Of a stretch of 25,737 bases of DNA, positions 6,702 to 13,567 are shown piece after piece (the first letter of the stretch is position 1; each line of letters begins with the position of its first letter). A program made the translations under genes and the position numbers. This DNA comes from an uncultured Collinsella sp. (GTDB lineage: Bacteria; Actinomycetota; Coriobacteriia; Coriobacteriales; Coriobacteriaceae): contig CABRID010000016.1 of NCBI GenBank assembly GCA_902470895.1, positions 1 through 25,737 on the forward strand, written 5' to 3'. Under the pieces are notes generated by a model, which made no database searches, was not told the DNA's origin, and was given only the letters and a program-made list of their open reading frames with translations.

Positions 6702-7271
6702 GTGAGCGCTCAGGATTCCAAGCTCTTTGTGATTTCTGGACCGTCAGGCGCAGGCAAGGGTACGCTCGTCACTCGTGTGCGCGAGCGTCGCTCGAACCTG
6801 GGTCTGACGGTTTCGGCTACCACGCGAGCACCACGCAAAGGTGAGGTCGACGGCGTCAACTACTTTTTTCTGACGCGCGAGGAGTTCGACCGCCGCGTGG
6901 CAAACGGTGAGTTTGTTGAGTGGGCCGAGGTCCACGGTAACTGCTACGGCACGTTGGTGAGCGAGGTCACATCCAAGCTCGCCTCGGGCTCGTCTCTGAT
7001 TTTGGAGATCGATGTCCAGGGCGCCCTGCAGGTGAAGGAGCGTTTCCCCGAGGCCGTGCTGATCTTTATCAAGCCGCCTTCGCTTGAGGTGCTCCGCGAG
7101 CGTCTAGTCGGTCGCGGTACCGAGACGCCCGAGACGATTGAGCTGCGTATGGCAAACGCCGCCGATGAGCTTGCCCTTGCCGACCGCTACGACGACGTCG
7201 TGGTGAATGACGATCTCGACCGCGCGACCGATGAGCTCGTTCGCGTTCTCGATATGCATGAAAGGATCTGA
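6702..7271 (+). CDS. gmk: Guanylate kinase
   Basis: Gmk phosphorylates GMP to GDP with ATP. The P-loop GPSGAGKGT (13-21) is followed by the GMP-binding region TTRAPRKGEVDGVNYFF and by FVEWAEVHGNCYGT and ILEIDVQGA, the usual order in the family. The length of 189 residues is typical for a single-domain enzyme. The GTG start comes immediately after the mihF stop (TAAGTG), so it depends on coupling or on a weak site inside mihF. The frame stops five bases before rpoZ. Confidence 0.95.
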   Translation: MSAQDSKLFVISGPSGAGKGTLVTRVRERRSNLGLTVSATTRAPRKGEVDGVNYFFLTREEFDRRVANGEFVEWAEVHGNCYGTLVSEVTSKLASGSSLILEIDVQGALQVKERFPEAVLIFIKPPSLEVLRERLVGRGTETPETIELRMANAADELALADRYDDVVVNDDLDRATDELVRVLDMHERI

Positions 7272-7276
7272 GGTCC

Positions 7277-7558
7277 GTGTCCGTTGTAAAGCCTTGCATT
7301 GACGATCTTCTGGAGAAGACCGATCACAACCGCTTCCTGCTCGCTTCGCTTGCCTCCAAGCGCGCCTGCGACATCAATAGCATGCTGCGTGGCCAGCACA
7401 ACCGCGTTCTTGCCGTCCAGGATGTCGATGACATCACCATCGGGCTTTCCGGTGCCGATACCATCTCGATGGCTATGGACGAGATTGTCGATGGCGACAT
7501 CTCTTATGACGAGGCCCGTTACGAGAAGGCGCTCGGCCACAAGGTTGCTGAAGCCTAA
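7277..7558 (+). CDS. rpoZ: RNA polymerase omega subunit
   Basis: Omega helps assemble and stabilise RNA polymerase by clasping the beta-prime subunit. The 93-residue protein carries the omega signature KTDHNRFLLASLASKRACDIN (about 14-34), which corresponds to the usual KVxNRFxLvxxAakRArqI segment. An acidic tail ends ISYDEARYEKAL. The gmk-rpoZ pair is common in both Actinomycetota and Firmicutes. Start is GTG at 7277, with AGG a few bases upstream. thiI starts on the next base after its stop. Confidence 0.92.
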   Translation: MSVVKPCIDDLLEKTDHNRFLLASLASKRACDINSMLRGQHNRVLAVQDVDDITIGLSGADTISMAMDEIVDGDISYDEARYEKALGHKVAEA

Positions 7559-8803
7559 ATGGCGGCTCGCGTCTGCCTGGTCCACTATCACGAGGTTGGG
7601 CTGAAGGGCAAGAACCGCGCACATTTTGAGCATATCCTCATGGATAACATCAAGGCGGCCTTGGCCGCCTTTTCCGTGAACGCCGTGTCTCGAATTTCCG
7701 GTTATATCCTCGTGACCTTTAACGAGCATCAGGCCGACGAGGCGGCGCGTGTCATCCGCACCGTCCCCGGCGTTGCCCGTGTGTCTTTGGCGTATCACAC
7801 CAACCGCGACCCGCAGGAGTACTGCGCCGCCGCCGTGAAGGCGCTGCGCGAGTTTGGTTCCTTCGATTCGTTTAAGGTGCACGCCAAGCGCTCCAATACT
7901 GACCATGAGCTCACCTCGATCGATATCAATCGTCAGGTGGGCGAGGTGCTGTGTGAGGCCTTTCCCGATAAAAAGGTTCAAATGCACGACCCCGATGCGA
8001 TGGTGCACGTACTGGTGGTCCAGGGTAGCGTTTATGTGTACGCGCGCTCCGAGCGCGGCGTGGGCGGTCTGCCGGTGGGTTCTGCCGGCAAGGTCGTGAC
8101 GCTGCTGTCGTCGGGTATCGATTCTCCGGTGGCGACTTGGATGCTCGCGCGTCGCGGCGCGGTGTGCGTGCCGGTACATTTCTCCGGTCGTCCGCAGACG
8201 CCCGATGCGAGCGAGTATTTGGTGCAGGATATCATCCGTGCGCTTGAGCCGGGTGTCCAGATCGGCCGCCTGTACGTGGTGCCGTTTGGCGACTGCCAGC
8301 GTGAGATTTCGGTCACCTGTCCCAGTAACCTTCGCGTGATCATGTATCGCCGCATTATGTATTCGGTTGCCGAGCGCATCGCGCATATCGAGGGCGCTAA
8401 GGCCATCGTGACGGGCGAATCGCTTGGGCAGGTTGCCTCTCAAACGCTTGAGAACATCATGGCTGTCAACGAGGCCGTGAAGATCCCCGTGTTCCGTCCT
8501 CTCATCGGTTCGGACAAGCAGGAGATCATCGCGCGCGCCGAGGAGATCGGTACGTTCGATATCTCGACTGAGGCCGCTCCCGACTGCTGCACGCTGTTTA
8601 TGCCGCGCCGTCCCGAGACGCACGCTAAACTCGATGCCGTGCATGAGGCCTGGGAGTTGTTCGATCACGAGGAGATGATTGAGCGCTTGCTCAAGCAGAC
8701 CGAGTACATCGACTTCGAGAGCAACACGTATAAGGCCCCTAAGACCTTAAAACGCAAACATTCGGAGCTTGCTCCGCGTGAGATTTACCAAGATCACGAG
8801 TAA
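7559..8803 (+). CDS. thiI: tRNA 4-thiouridine synthase / thiamine sulfurtransferase ThiI, short form
   Basis: ThiI puts sulfur into U8 of tRNA and, in some species, supplies sulfur for thiamine thiazole. The 414-residue protein has an N-terminal ferredoxin-like part, a THUMP domain (about 60-165) and a PP-loop ATP pyrophosphatase domain. The PP-loop SSGIDSP is at 184-190; the usual sequence is SGGIDSP, so serine replaces the first glycine. TGESLGQVASQTLENI and CCTLFMPRRPETHA follow as in the family. There is no rhodanese domain, as in most Gram-positive ThiI proteins, so sulfur would come from a partner desulfurase. ATG immediately follows the rpoZ stop. A strong terminator ends the cluster. 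Confidence 0.92.
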   Translation: MAARVCLVHYHEVGLKGKNRAHFEHILMDNIKAALAAFSVNAVSRISGYILVTFNEHQADEAARVIRTVPGVARVSLAYHTNRDPQEYCAAAVKALREFGSFDSFKVHAKRSNTDHELTSIDINRQVGEVLCEAFPDKKVQMHDPDAMVHVLVVQGSVYVYARSERGVGGLPVGSAGKVVTLLSSGIDSPVATWMLARRGAVCVPVHFSGRPQTPDASEYLVQDIIRALEPGVQIGRLYVVPFGDCQREISVTCPSNLRVIMYRRIMYSVAERIAHIEGAKAIVTGESLGQVASQTLENIMAVNEAVKIPVFRPLIGSDKQEIIARAEEIGTFDISTEAAPDCCTLFMPRRPETHAKLDAVHEAWELFDHEEMIERLLKQTEYIDFESNTYKAPKTLKRKHSELAPREIYQDHE

Positions 8804-8813
8804 TTTTGTGCAT

Positions 8814-8846
8814 AGACCGACGATGCGTCTGCATCGTCGGTCTTTT
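8814..8846 (+). terminator. Rho-independent terminator after thiI
   Basis: A perfect 13-bp stem (8814-8826 with 8831-8843) has a GTCT loop and runs into T4 (8843-8846). It lies 11 bases after the thiI stop and closes the mihF-gmk-rpoZ-thiI unit. Confidence 0.88.
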
Positions 8847-8938
8847 GCTATCTGGGCATTTTGCGGCTAAGTGTTCATTTGCTGACGTGTGCCTGAATAA
8901 ATGGACAGTATTTCGCAAGGTTTTGGTCGGCTTTTGGT

Positions 8939-8966
8939 TTGACCGCGAAAACCGGTTTTGGAGAAT
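8939..8966 (+). promoter_or_regulatory. Candidate comEA promoter with palindromic operator in its spacer
   Basis: TTGACC (8939-8944) matches the -35 consensus at five of six positions. GAGAAT (8961-8966) follows 16 bases later as a possible -10. The spacer contains the perfect 12-base palindrome AAAACCGGTTTT (8948-8959). Two related GGTTTTGG / GGCTTTTGG copies lie upstream (8919-8926, 8929-8937). A protein bound at the palindrome would block or remodel the promoter. The comEA ATG lies about 45 bases after the expected start. Confidence 0.4.
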
Positions 8967-9016
8967 GGCTGTTGCAGGACTCTTTTCCTGACACGATGTT
9001 GTTGGGAGGTTTTGCT

Positions 9017-9730
9017 ATGGCGCAGCGCGAACAACACGAACGGGTCAAACGGATGGACCGCTTGGCGGACAAGCTGCTCGGTCATAAGGCAGTGGTGATG
9101 GCGATACTGGGCGTCATTGCGATGGCGAGCGGCTTGGCGATGGCGAACCTTGGCGGCGGTGCCGGCGGTGTGTCGTTTGAGCGCACTGATGGTACGGGCT
9201 CGTTAGTGGAGCCGGGATCCGGCGATGCTTCGAGCGGAAAGACATCCGAAGGCTCTTCGACTAAGGCTTCTGCCGCGGCAGAGGTCTATGTCGATGTCGA
9301 TGGCGCCGTTGTGTCGCCCGGTGTATACAGGCTCAAAGACGGGGCACGGGTATCCCAGGCGATCGATGCCGCCGGCGGGCTGGCGCCCGAGGCTGACGTT
9401 ACGGGGCTTAATCGGGCATCTAAGGTCACTGATGGACAAAAAATCCATGTTCCAACGGTAGGGGAGCAGCAGGCGTCCATTGCGGAAGCCGGTGTTGATG
9501 GTGGGGCTTCCACATCATCGGGCGTGAGTGGCGCAACAGGCCTAGTAAACATCAATACGGCAAGCGCGGCAGAGCTGCAGACGCTCTCGGGCATCGGTCC
9601 CTCCATGGCCCAGTCGATTATCGATGAACGGACAAAGAACGGTGCTTTTGCCTCGGTTGACGATCTGATGCGTGTGTCGGGAATCGGCGAGAAGAAGCTT
9701 GCCAAAATCAAAGATTGCATCTGCGTATGA
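9017..9730 (+). CDS. comEA: ComEA-family helix-hairpin-helix DNA-binding protein
   Basis: ComEA binds incoming double-stranded DNA at the outer face of the membrane during natural transformation. The 237-residue protein has one hydrophobic membrane segment (about 23-46) and a Ser/Gly-rich linker. An SLBB domain (about 89-146) starts EVYVDVDGAVVSPGVY. A C-terminal double helix-hairpin-helix (175-237) has VNINTASAAELQTLSGIG and VSGIGEKKLAKI. The order is that of Gram-positive ComEA. ATG 9017 has GGGAGG seven bases upstream; a TTG at 8939 in the same frame falls in the promoter and was rejected. The stop overlaps comEC (ATGA). Confidence 0.92.
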   Translation: MAQREQHERVKRMDRLADKLLGHKAVVMAILGVIAMASGLAMANLGGGAGGVSFERTDGTGSLVEPGSGDASSGKTSEGSSTKASAAAEVYVDVDGAVVSPGVYRLKDGARVSQAIDAAGGLAPEADVTGLNRASKVTDGQKIHVPTVGEQQASIAEAGVDGGASTSSGVSGATGLVNINTASAAELQTLSGIGPSMAQSIIDERTKNGAFASVDDLMRVSGIGEKKLAKIKDCICV

Positions 9731-12030
9731 GTGCGACGGAGCGCGAGCGTGTGATGCCTCCGCGGCCCCTGCTTCCGTGGACGATGGCCTTGTGTGCCGG
9801 CATGTGCATGAGCTGCGCCTTGGTGCTCAACGTGGCCGCTGATGCGCTGCTGAGGGAGCGGGCGCCGGCGGTCGGGCTGCTATGGGCCATTCCCGTTGCG
9901 GCGGCGGTGTTCGTTGTGCTGGCTCAATCTTGTGCGCGGCTTGCCCCTTTGAAGCGGTGGTTGTATGCCGCGTCCGTCGGTCTCGTGGCGGGAGCGGTCG
10001 TCTCGGCGTGGTGGGCTGTGAGTGCGCTCAGCGCCTCGAAGGCGCTCGACGGTCGAGCGGCAAGCGGCCTCGAGTTTATCGTGCAGGGCGATCCATCCAT
10101 AAACGACGACGTGTATTCCTATACCTGCGAGGCACGCGCGGACGGTAAGAACTTGGCAACGGTTCGCCTATCGTGCGACCGCGAGCTCAAGGTCGGGGCG
10201 CACGTGCGTGTTATCGGTCGCGTTTCACGTTTTGAGAACGATGCGTATGGACGATCGCGCGTGCTCCGAGGCGAGGTGCGCAAGGTTAAAGTCGTTCGGA
10301 TTGTGTCGGCCGATGAGGGCTCTCTGGGACCGCTGCTTCGACTGCGAAATGGGCTGCTTGCGTCCATCGCGCCTGCGACCGACCCGGCGCGTGCACTCAT
10401 AGCCGGTGTCGTCTGCGGTCGTTCGGCCGAACTGCGCGCCCAGCCGGCGGGCGACTGGTTTTCGGTAACGGGAACGGCGCATCTTATCGCCGTCTCGGGC
10501 AGCCATTTGGCTATCGTGGGGTTTGTAATCGAGGGTGTATTGCAAAAGACTCGGTGCTCACGTGGTCCTCAGCGGGCGATATTGGCGATGGCGCTTGTGG
10601 GCTACACTGCCTTTACGGGCGCGTCTCCCTCGGCCGTGCGCGCGTGCTGCATGGTGTTCGCGACGCTTGTCGTAAACGGCGCGGGGCGTCGCCGGCACAG
10701 CGCATCGGCACTCTTCGTAACCATGTCCATCTTTGTGCTACTGCGGCCGACGGTGCTGTTCGAGATGGGCTTTCAGCTCTCGTGTGCCAGCGTCTTAGCC
10801 ATTCTGTGCTTTTGCCCCTATGCGACCTACGCTTTGGGTGAGCTGGGTGTGCTTTCGGGCGTTGCCAACATACTTTCCGTCACACTGTGCTCGCAACTGG
10901 CAACACTTCCCATTACCATTCCTGCCTTCGGTACGTTCTCGCTCATTGCTCCGCTGGCAAATGCAGTCATCGGTCCGGTGGTGAGCGTACTGCTCGCTGT
11001 GTCGATCGTGCTGGTTCCCTTTTCGCTAGTGGAACCGTTGCGGATTTGGGCGCTCGTTGTGCCCATGGTTGCCTCCCGTTGCGCACTGTTCTTCGAGCAG
11101 CTGTTTGCCGCCGTGCCTGGTGCATCTGTGAGTGTGCCGCCCGATAGCATGTGGATTTACCTAGTGCCGTGTTTGCTGGCGGTTCTGTTGGTCTGGTGGC
11201 CGCGTCCCCGTGCACGTCCTATGGCGGTGGGGCTTTCATGCCTGGTGCTCTTGGCTGCGATTCCGTACGTCTACTGGGATCGATTCGCTCCGCCTTCGGT
11301 GACGGTGCTCGATGTGGGCCAGGCGGATGCGATTCTTATCCGCCAGGGCGACGCATTAGCACTCGTCGACTGCGGGCTCGATGAGCGCGTGGCAGCGGCG
11401 TTGGTTCGCAATAACGTGCACCATATCGATGCCGTCTTTGTGACGCATTGGGATGAGGATCACTGGGGTGGTCTACCTGCCGTGCTCGAACAGTTTTCGG
11501 TCGGAACGATTGCCGTGGCGGCGGATGCGTTGGAGGATGCTCCTGCCGAGGTATTGAATCGACCTGGCGTTGAGTATCGGCAGGTGCGCCGTGGGGATAC
11601 GGTCGACATCGGCTCATTTTGTGCCCGCGTGATGTGGCCGTTCGAGTCCGTAGATGGCGAGGGAAATGAGGACTCGCTTGTCCTGCTACTCTCTTATATT
11701 CAGGAAGGCAAGAGCCTGCGTATGCTCCTCACCGGCGATGCCGAGCTCGACCAAGAACGGGAATTCGTGCAGGAGGTGGGGGATATCGATGTCCTTAAAC
11801 TTGGGCATCACGGCCCCAAGGTTTCAGTCGATGGTGAGTTGCTGGACGTCCTGAGACCCGAGCTTTCCCTCGCGAGCGCCGGCAAGGGGAATCGATACGG
11901 TCATCCGTCGGATGCCTGCATCGATGCCGTTCAGGAAGCGGGCGGTGCGTTCGCATGCACCATCGAACACGGTGATATCACCATCAGCCCGACCGCAAAG
12001 GGCTTTGCGATGCGATGCCAGCGACCGTGA
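9727..12030 (+). CDS. comEC: ComEC/Rec2 DNA-uptake channel protein
   Basis: ComEC forms the membrane channel through which single-stranded DNA enters the cell. The 767-residue protein has the three usual parts. First come hydrophobic helices and a soluble N-terminal domain (about 1-220). The multi-helix competence domain (about 225-500) begins near GTAHLIAVSGSHLAIVGF. A C-terminal metallo-beta-lactamase-like domain (about 520-767) has THWDEDHWGG (from T573) and KLGHHG. All metal-ligand motifs look intact, so a nuclease role is plausible. ATG 9727 overlaps the comEA stop by four bases; ATG 9754 is an alternative, as neither has a strong ribosome binding site. No comF or pilus genes are in the window. 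Confidence 0.93.
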   Translation: MSATERERVMPPRPLLPWTMALCAGMCMSCALVLNVAADALLRERAPAVGLLWAIPVAAAVFVVLAQSCARLAPLKRWLYAASVGLVAGAVVSAWWAVSALSASKALDGRAASGLEFIVQGDPSINDDVYSYTCEARADGKNLATVRLSCDRELKVGAHVRVIGRVSRFENDAYGRSRVLRGEVRKVKVVRIVSADEGSLGPLLRLRNGLLASIAPATDPARALIAGVVCGRSAELRAQPAGDWFSVTGTAHLIAVSGSHLAIVGFVIEGVLQKTRCSRGPQRAILAMALVGYTAFTGASPSAVRACCMVFATLVVNGAGRRRHSASALFVTMSIFVLLRPTVLFEMGFQLSCASVLAILCFCPYATYALGELGVLSGVANILSVTLCSQLATLPITIPAFGTFSLIAPLANAVIGPVVSVLLAVSIVLVPFSLVEPLRIWALVVPMVASRCALFFEQLFAAVPGASVSVPPDSMWIYLVPCLLAVLLVWWPRPRARPMAVGLSCLVLLAAIPYVYWDRFAPPSVTVLDVGQADAILIRQGDALALVDCGLDERVAAALVRNNVHHIDAVFVTHWDEDHWGGLPAVLEQFSVGTIAVAADALEDAPAEVLNRPGVEYRQVRRGDTVDIGSFCARVMWPFESVDGEGNEDSLVLLLSYIQEGKSLRMLLTGDAELDQEREFVQEVGDIDVLKLGHHGPKVSVDGELLDVLRPELSLASAGKGNRYGHPSDACIDAVQEAGGAFACTIEHGDITISPTAKGFAMRCQRP

Positions 12031-12038
12031 CGACGTCG

Positions 12039-12068
12039 TTGGCGTGTGGTGGGCCCCTGGGCTAGAAT
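12039..12068 (+). promoter_or_regulatory. Candidate holA promoter
   Basis: TTGGCG (12039-12044) and TAGAAT (12063-12068) are 18 bases apart in the 78-base gap after comEC. The -10 is preceded by GGGC. The expected start, near 12075, leaves a leader of about 34 bases. Confidence 0.5.
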
Positions 12069-12108
12069 GGCACGGAACGAATACGAAGGCCTGCGGGAGG
12101 GGAGCGTA

Positions 12109-13074
12109 ATGTCCGAAACCGGTCTGCTGCCGGCATATCTGATCGTCGGTACCGACGGCGTCAAGCGCGATCACGCCGTCTCGCGTATGAAGGCGCGTCT
12201 GGAAAAGTCGGGAATGGTCGAGTTCAACCTCGACGAGCGCGACATGACCAAGGACCCCGATATCGAGTCCATTATCGGATCGCTTAACACCTTTCCGATG
12301 GGCAGCGAGTTTCGCTTGGTAATCCTTGATGGCTGCTCAAAACTCGCCAAGGCGGTCTCGGAGCCGCTTGTCGACTATCTGGCGAGTCCCAGCCCCACGA
12401 CGGTCTGCCTCATCATCGCCGACTCGCTTGCCAAGAACACGCGCCTGTATAAGGCGATCGCCAAAATCGACAAGAAGGCCGTGATCGATTGCTCCGGCAC
12501 CAAGCGCTGGGAGTTACCGCGCCGCGTGCAACAGATGGCGACGCAGCACGGCAAGTCGATCTCGACGGCGGCCGCCGAGGAGCTCGTCTCGCGTTCGGGT
12601 GAAAACACTCGCATGCTCGATAACGACTTGGCTAAGCTTGCCCAGATGGTCGAGGCGCCCCAGATTGAGCTTGCCGACGTTGAGTGCTGGATTGTACGTA
12701 CGGCCGAGGTTCAACCCTGGGACTTTCTCAATGCGGTCTCGGCCCGTGACATGCGCCGTTCGCTCGAGCTCTTCAATCTAATGCCCGCCAAGAGCTACGT
12801 GTGGACGTACACATTGCTGTGCGGGCGCATCCGCGAACTTATCGTGGCCAAGGCGCTCGATGCGCGCGGGCAGGGCCGTGAGCTTGCCGCAACGCTCAAG
12901 CTCCAGTCTTGGCAGGTCAAGAATCACCTGACTTGGGCGCGTCGTTTTTCGATGGCAGAGCTCGTCGCAGCCCTCGAGGGGGCTGTCGATGTGGAGCTCG
13001 CGCTCAAGGGCTCGGCCGATTCTCAGACCGCACTTTTGCTCTGGATTACGAACATCTTGAGAAAATCGTGTTGA
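12109..13074 (+). CDS. holA: DNA polymerase III delta subunit
   Basis: HolA is the clamp-loader subunit that opens the sliding clamp. The 321-residue protein shows the family layout. The N-terminal ATPase-like domain contains YLIVGTDGVKRDHAVSRM. A segment with VILDGCSKLAK and a middle region reading LIIADSLAKNTRLYKAI follow. In the helical C-terminal part, AVSARDMRRSLELFN and LWITNILRKS are typical. No Walker A is expected in delta. ATG 12109 is set by a strong GGGAGGGG about eight bases upstream. The gene lies before rpsT, as in many Gram-positive genomes. Recognition relies on the family pattern rather than on a catalytic motif. Confidence 0.88.
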   Translation: MSETGLLPAYLIVGTDGVKRDHAVSRMKARLEKSGMVEFNLDERDMTKDPDIESIIGSLNTFPMGSEFRLVILDGCSKLAKAVSEPLVDYLASPSPTTVCLIIADSLAKNTRLYKAIAKIDKKAVIDCSGTKRWELPRRVQQMATQHGKSISTAAAEELVSRSGENTRMLDNDLAKLAQMVEAPQIELADVECWIVRTAEVQPWDFLNAVSARDMRRSLELFNLMPAKSYVWTYTLLCGRIRELIVAKALDARGQGRELAATLKLQSWQVKNHLTWARRFSMAELVAALEGAVDVELALKGSADSQTALLLWITNILRKSC

Positions 13075-13120
13075 TACCTGCCTATTTGACAAATTCGTTC
13101 TATCCCTTTGAAGGGGAGCG

Positions 13121-13129
13121 TGCTATAGT
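13121..13129 (+). promoter_or_regulatory. Extended -10 promoter of rpsT
   Basis: TGCTATAGT combines the TGn extension with a good -10 hexamer (TATAGT, 13124-13129), 75 bases before the rpsT start. No clear -35 is present at 16-18 bases, as is common with extended -10 promoters. The leader that follows has a weak hairpin (13143-13163) and T6 (13172-13177), which might act as an attenuator. Confidence 0.5.
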
Positions 13130-13179
13130 AGGCGCTTGCATGACCTCACCGTGTCTCAGAGGTGTCATACATTTTTTGC

Positions 13180-13199
13180 AAGGAACTCGAAAGGAACTC
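13180..13199 (+). repeat. Duplicated AAGGAACTC before rpsT
   Basis: AAGGAACTC occurs at 13180-13188 and 13191-13199, giving two Shine-Dalgarno-like AAGGA cores 11 bases apart. The second is about 9 bases from the GTG of rpsT and is the likely ribosome binding site. Confidence 0.6.
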
Positions 13200-13204
13200 C
13201 AGAA

Positions 13205-13471
13205 GTGGCAAACATCAAGTCTCAGAAGAAGCGTATCCGCACCAATGAGGCAGCTCGCATGCGTAACAAGGCTGTCAAGTCCGAGCTCAAGACGCTGACC
13301 AAGCACGTCCAGTCCGCCGTCGCCGAGGGCGACGCCGAGAAGGCCCAGGCTGCCCTCAAGACCGTCACCAAGCGTCTCGACATGGCTGCCGCCAAGCATG
13401 TTATCCACAAGAACCAGGCTTCCAACCGCAAGTCCGGTCTTGCCAAGCTCGTGAACAGCATCAACGCCTAA
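13205..13471 (+). CDS. rpsT: 30S ribosomal protein S20
   Basis: S20 is a small helical, lysine-rich protein that binds 16S rRNA early in small-subunit assembly. The 88-residue protein starts (M)ANIKSQKKRIRTNEAARMRNKAVKS, as S20 proteins do, and ends with the usual HKNQASNRKSGLAKLVN helix. GTG 13205 was chosen because the family begins MANIKSQ; the longer in-frame start at 13136 reads through the leader and was rejected. The transcript appears to stand alone: own promoter upstream, strong terminator downstream. S20 translation is autoregulated in E. coli through an unusual start codon; the GTG here may be similar. Confidence 0.95.
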   Translation: MANIKSQKKRIRTNEAARMRNKAVKSELKTLTKHVQSAVAEGDAEKAQAALKTVTKRLDMAAAKHVIHKNQASNRKSGLAKLVNSINA

Positions 13472-13505
13472 GTTGTAAATTTCACACCACACAGATTACG
13501 CGCAT

Positions 13506-13542
13506 AAATGGAGCCTGTTTTATGGAACAGGCTCCATTTTTT
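13506..13542 (+). terminator. Rho-independent terminator of rpsT
   Basis: A perfect 14-bp stem (13506-13519 with 13526-13539) has a TTATGG loop and ends in six T residues (13537-13542). It begins 35 bases after the rpsT stop and finishes just 13 bases before the lepA -10 box. Confidence 0.9.
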
Positions 13543-13554
13543 GTACCGCTCGGG

Positions 13555-13560
13555 TAAGAT
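13555..13560 (+). promoter_or_regulatory. Candidate -10 box of lepA, giving a leaderless mRNA
   Basis: TAAGAT is preceded by GCTCGGG. A start 7-8 bases downstream falls on or next to the lepA ATG at 13568. There is no Shine-Dalgarno sequence between the box and the start codon. No clear -35 is seen; the terminator of rpsT occupies that position. Confidence 0.5.
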
Positions 13561-13567
13561 AGTCCGC

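Noticed and set aside
7187..8668. Minus-strand open frame of 493 codons opposite gmk, rpoZ and thiI
   Set aside because: It crosses three real genes, shows no family motif and has Arg/His-rich composition typical of antisense frames.
13086..13129. TTGACA (13086) as the -35 of the rpsT promoter
   Set aside because: It matches consensus but lies 32 bases from the TATAGT box, too far for a normal promoter; no better -10 stands 16-18 bases after it.
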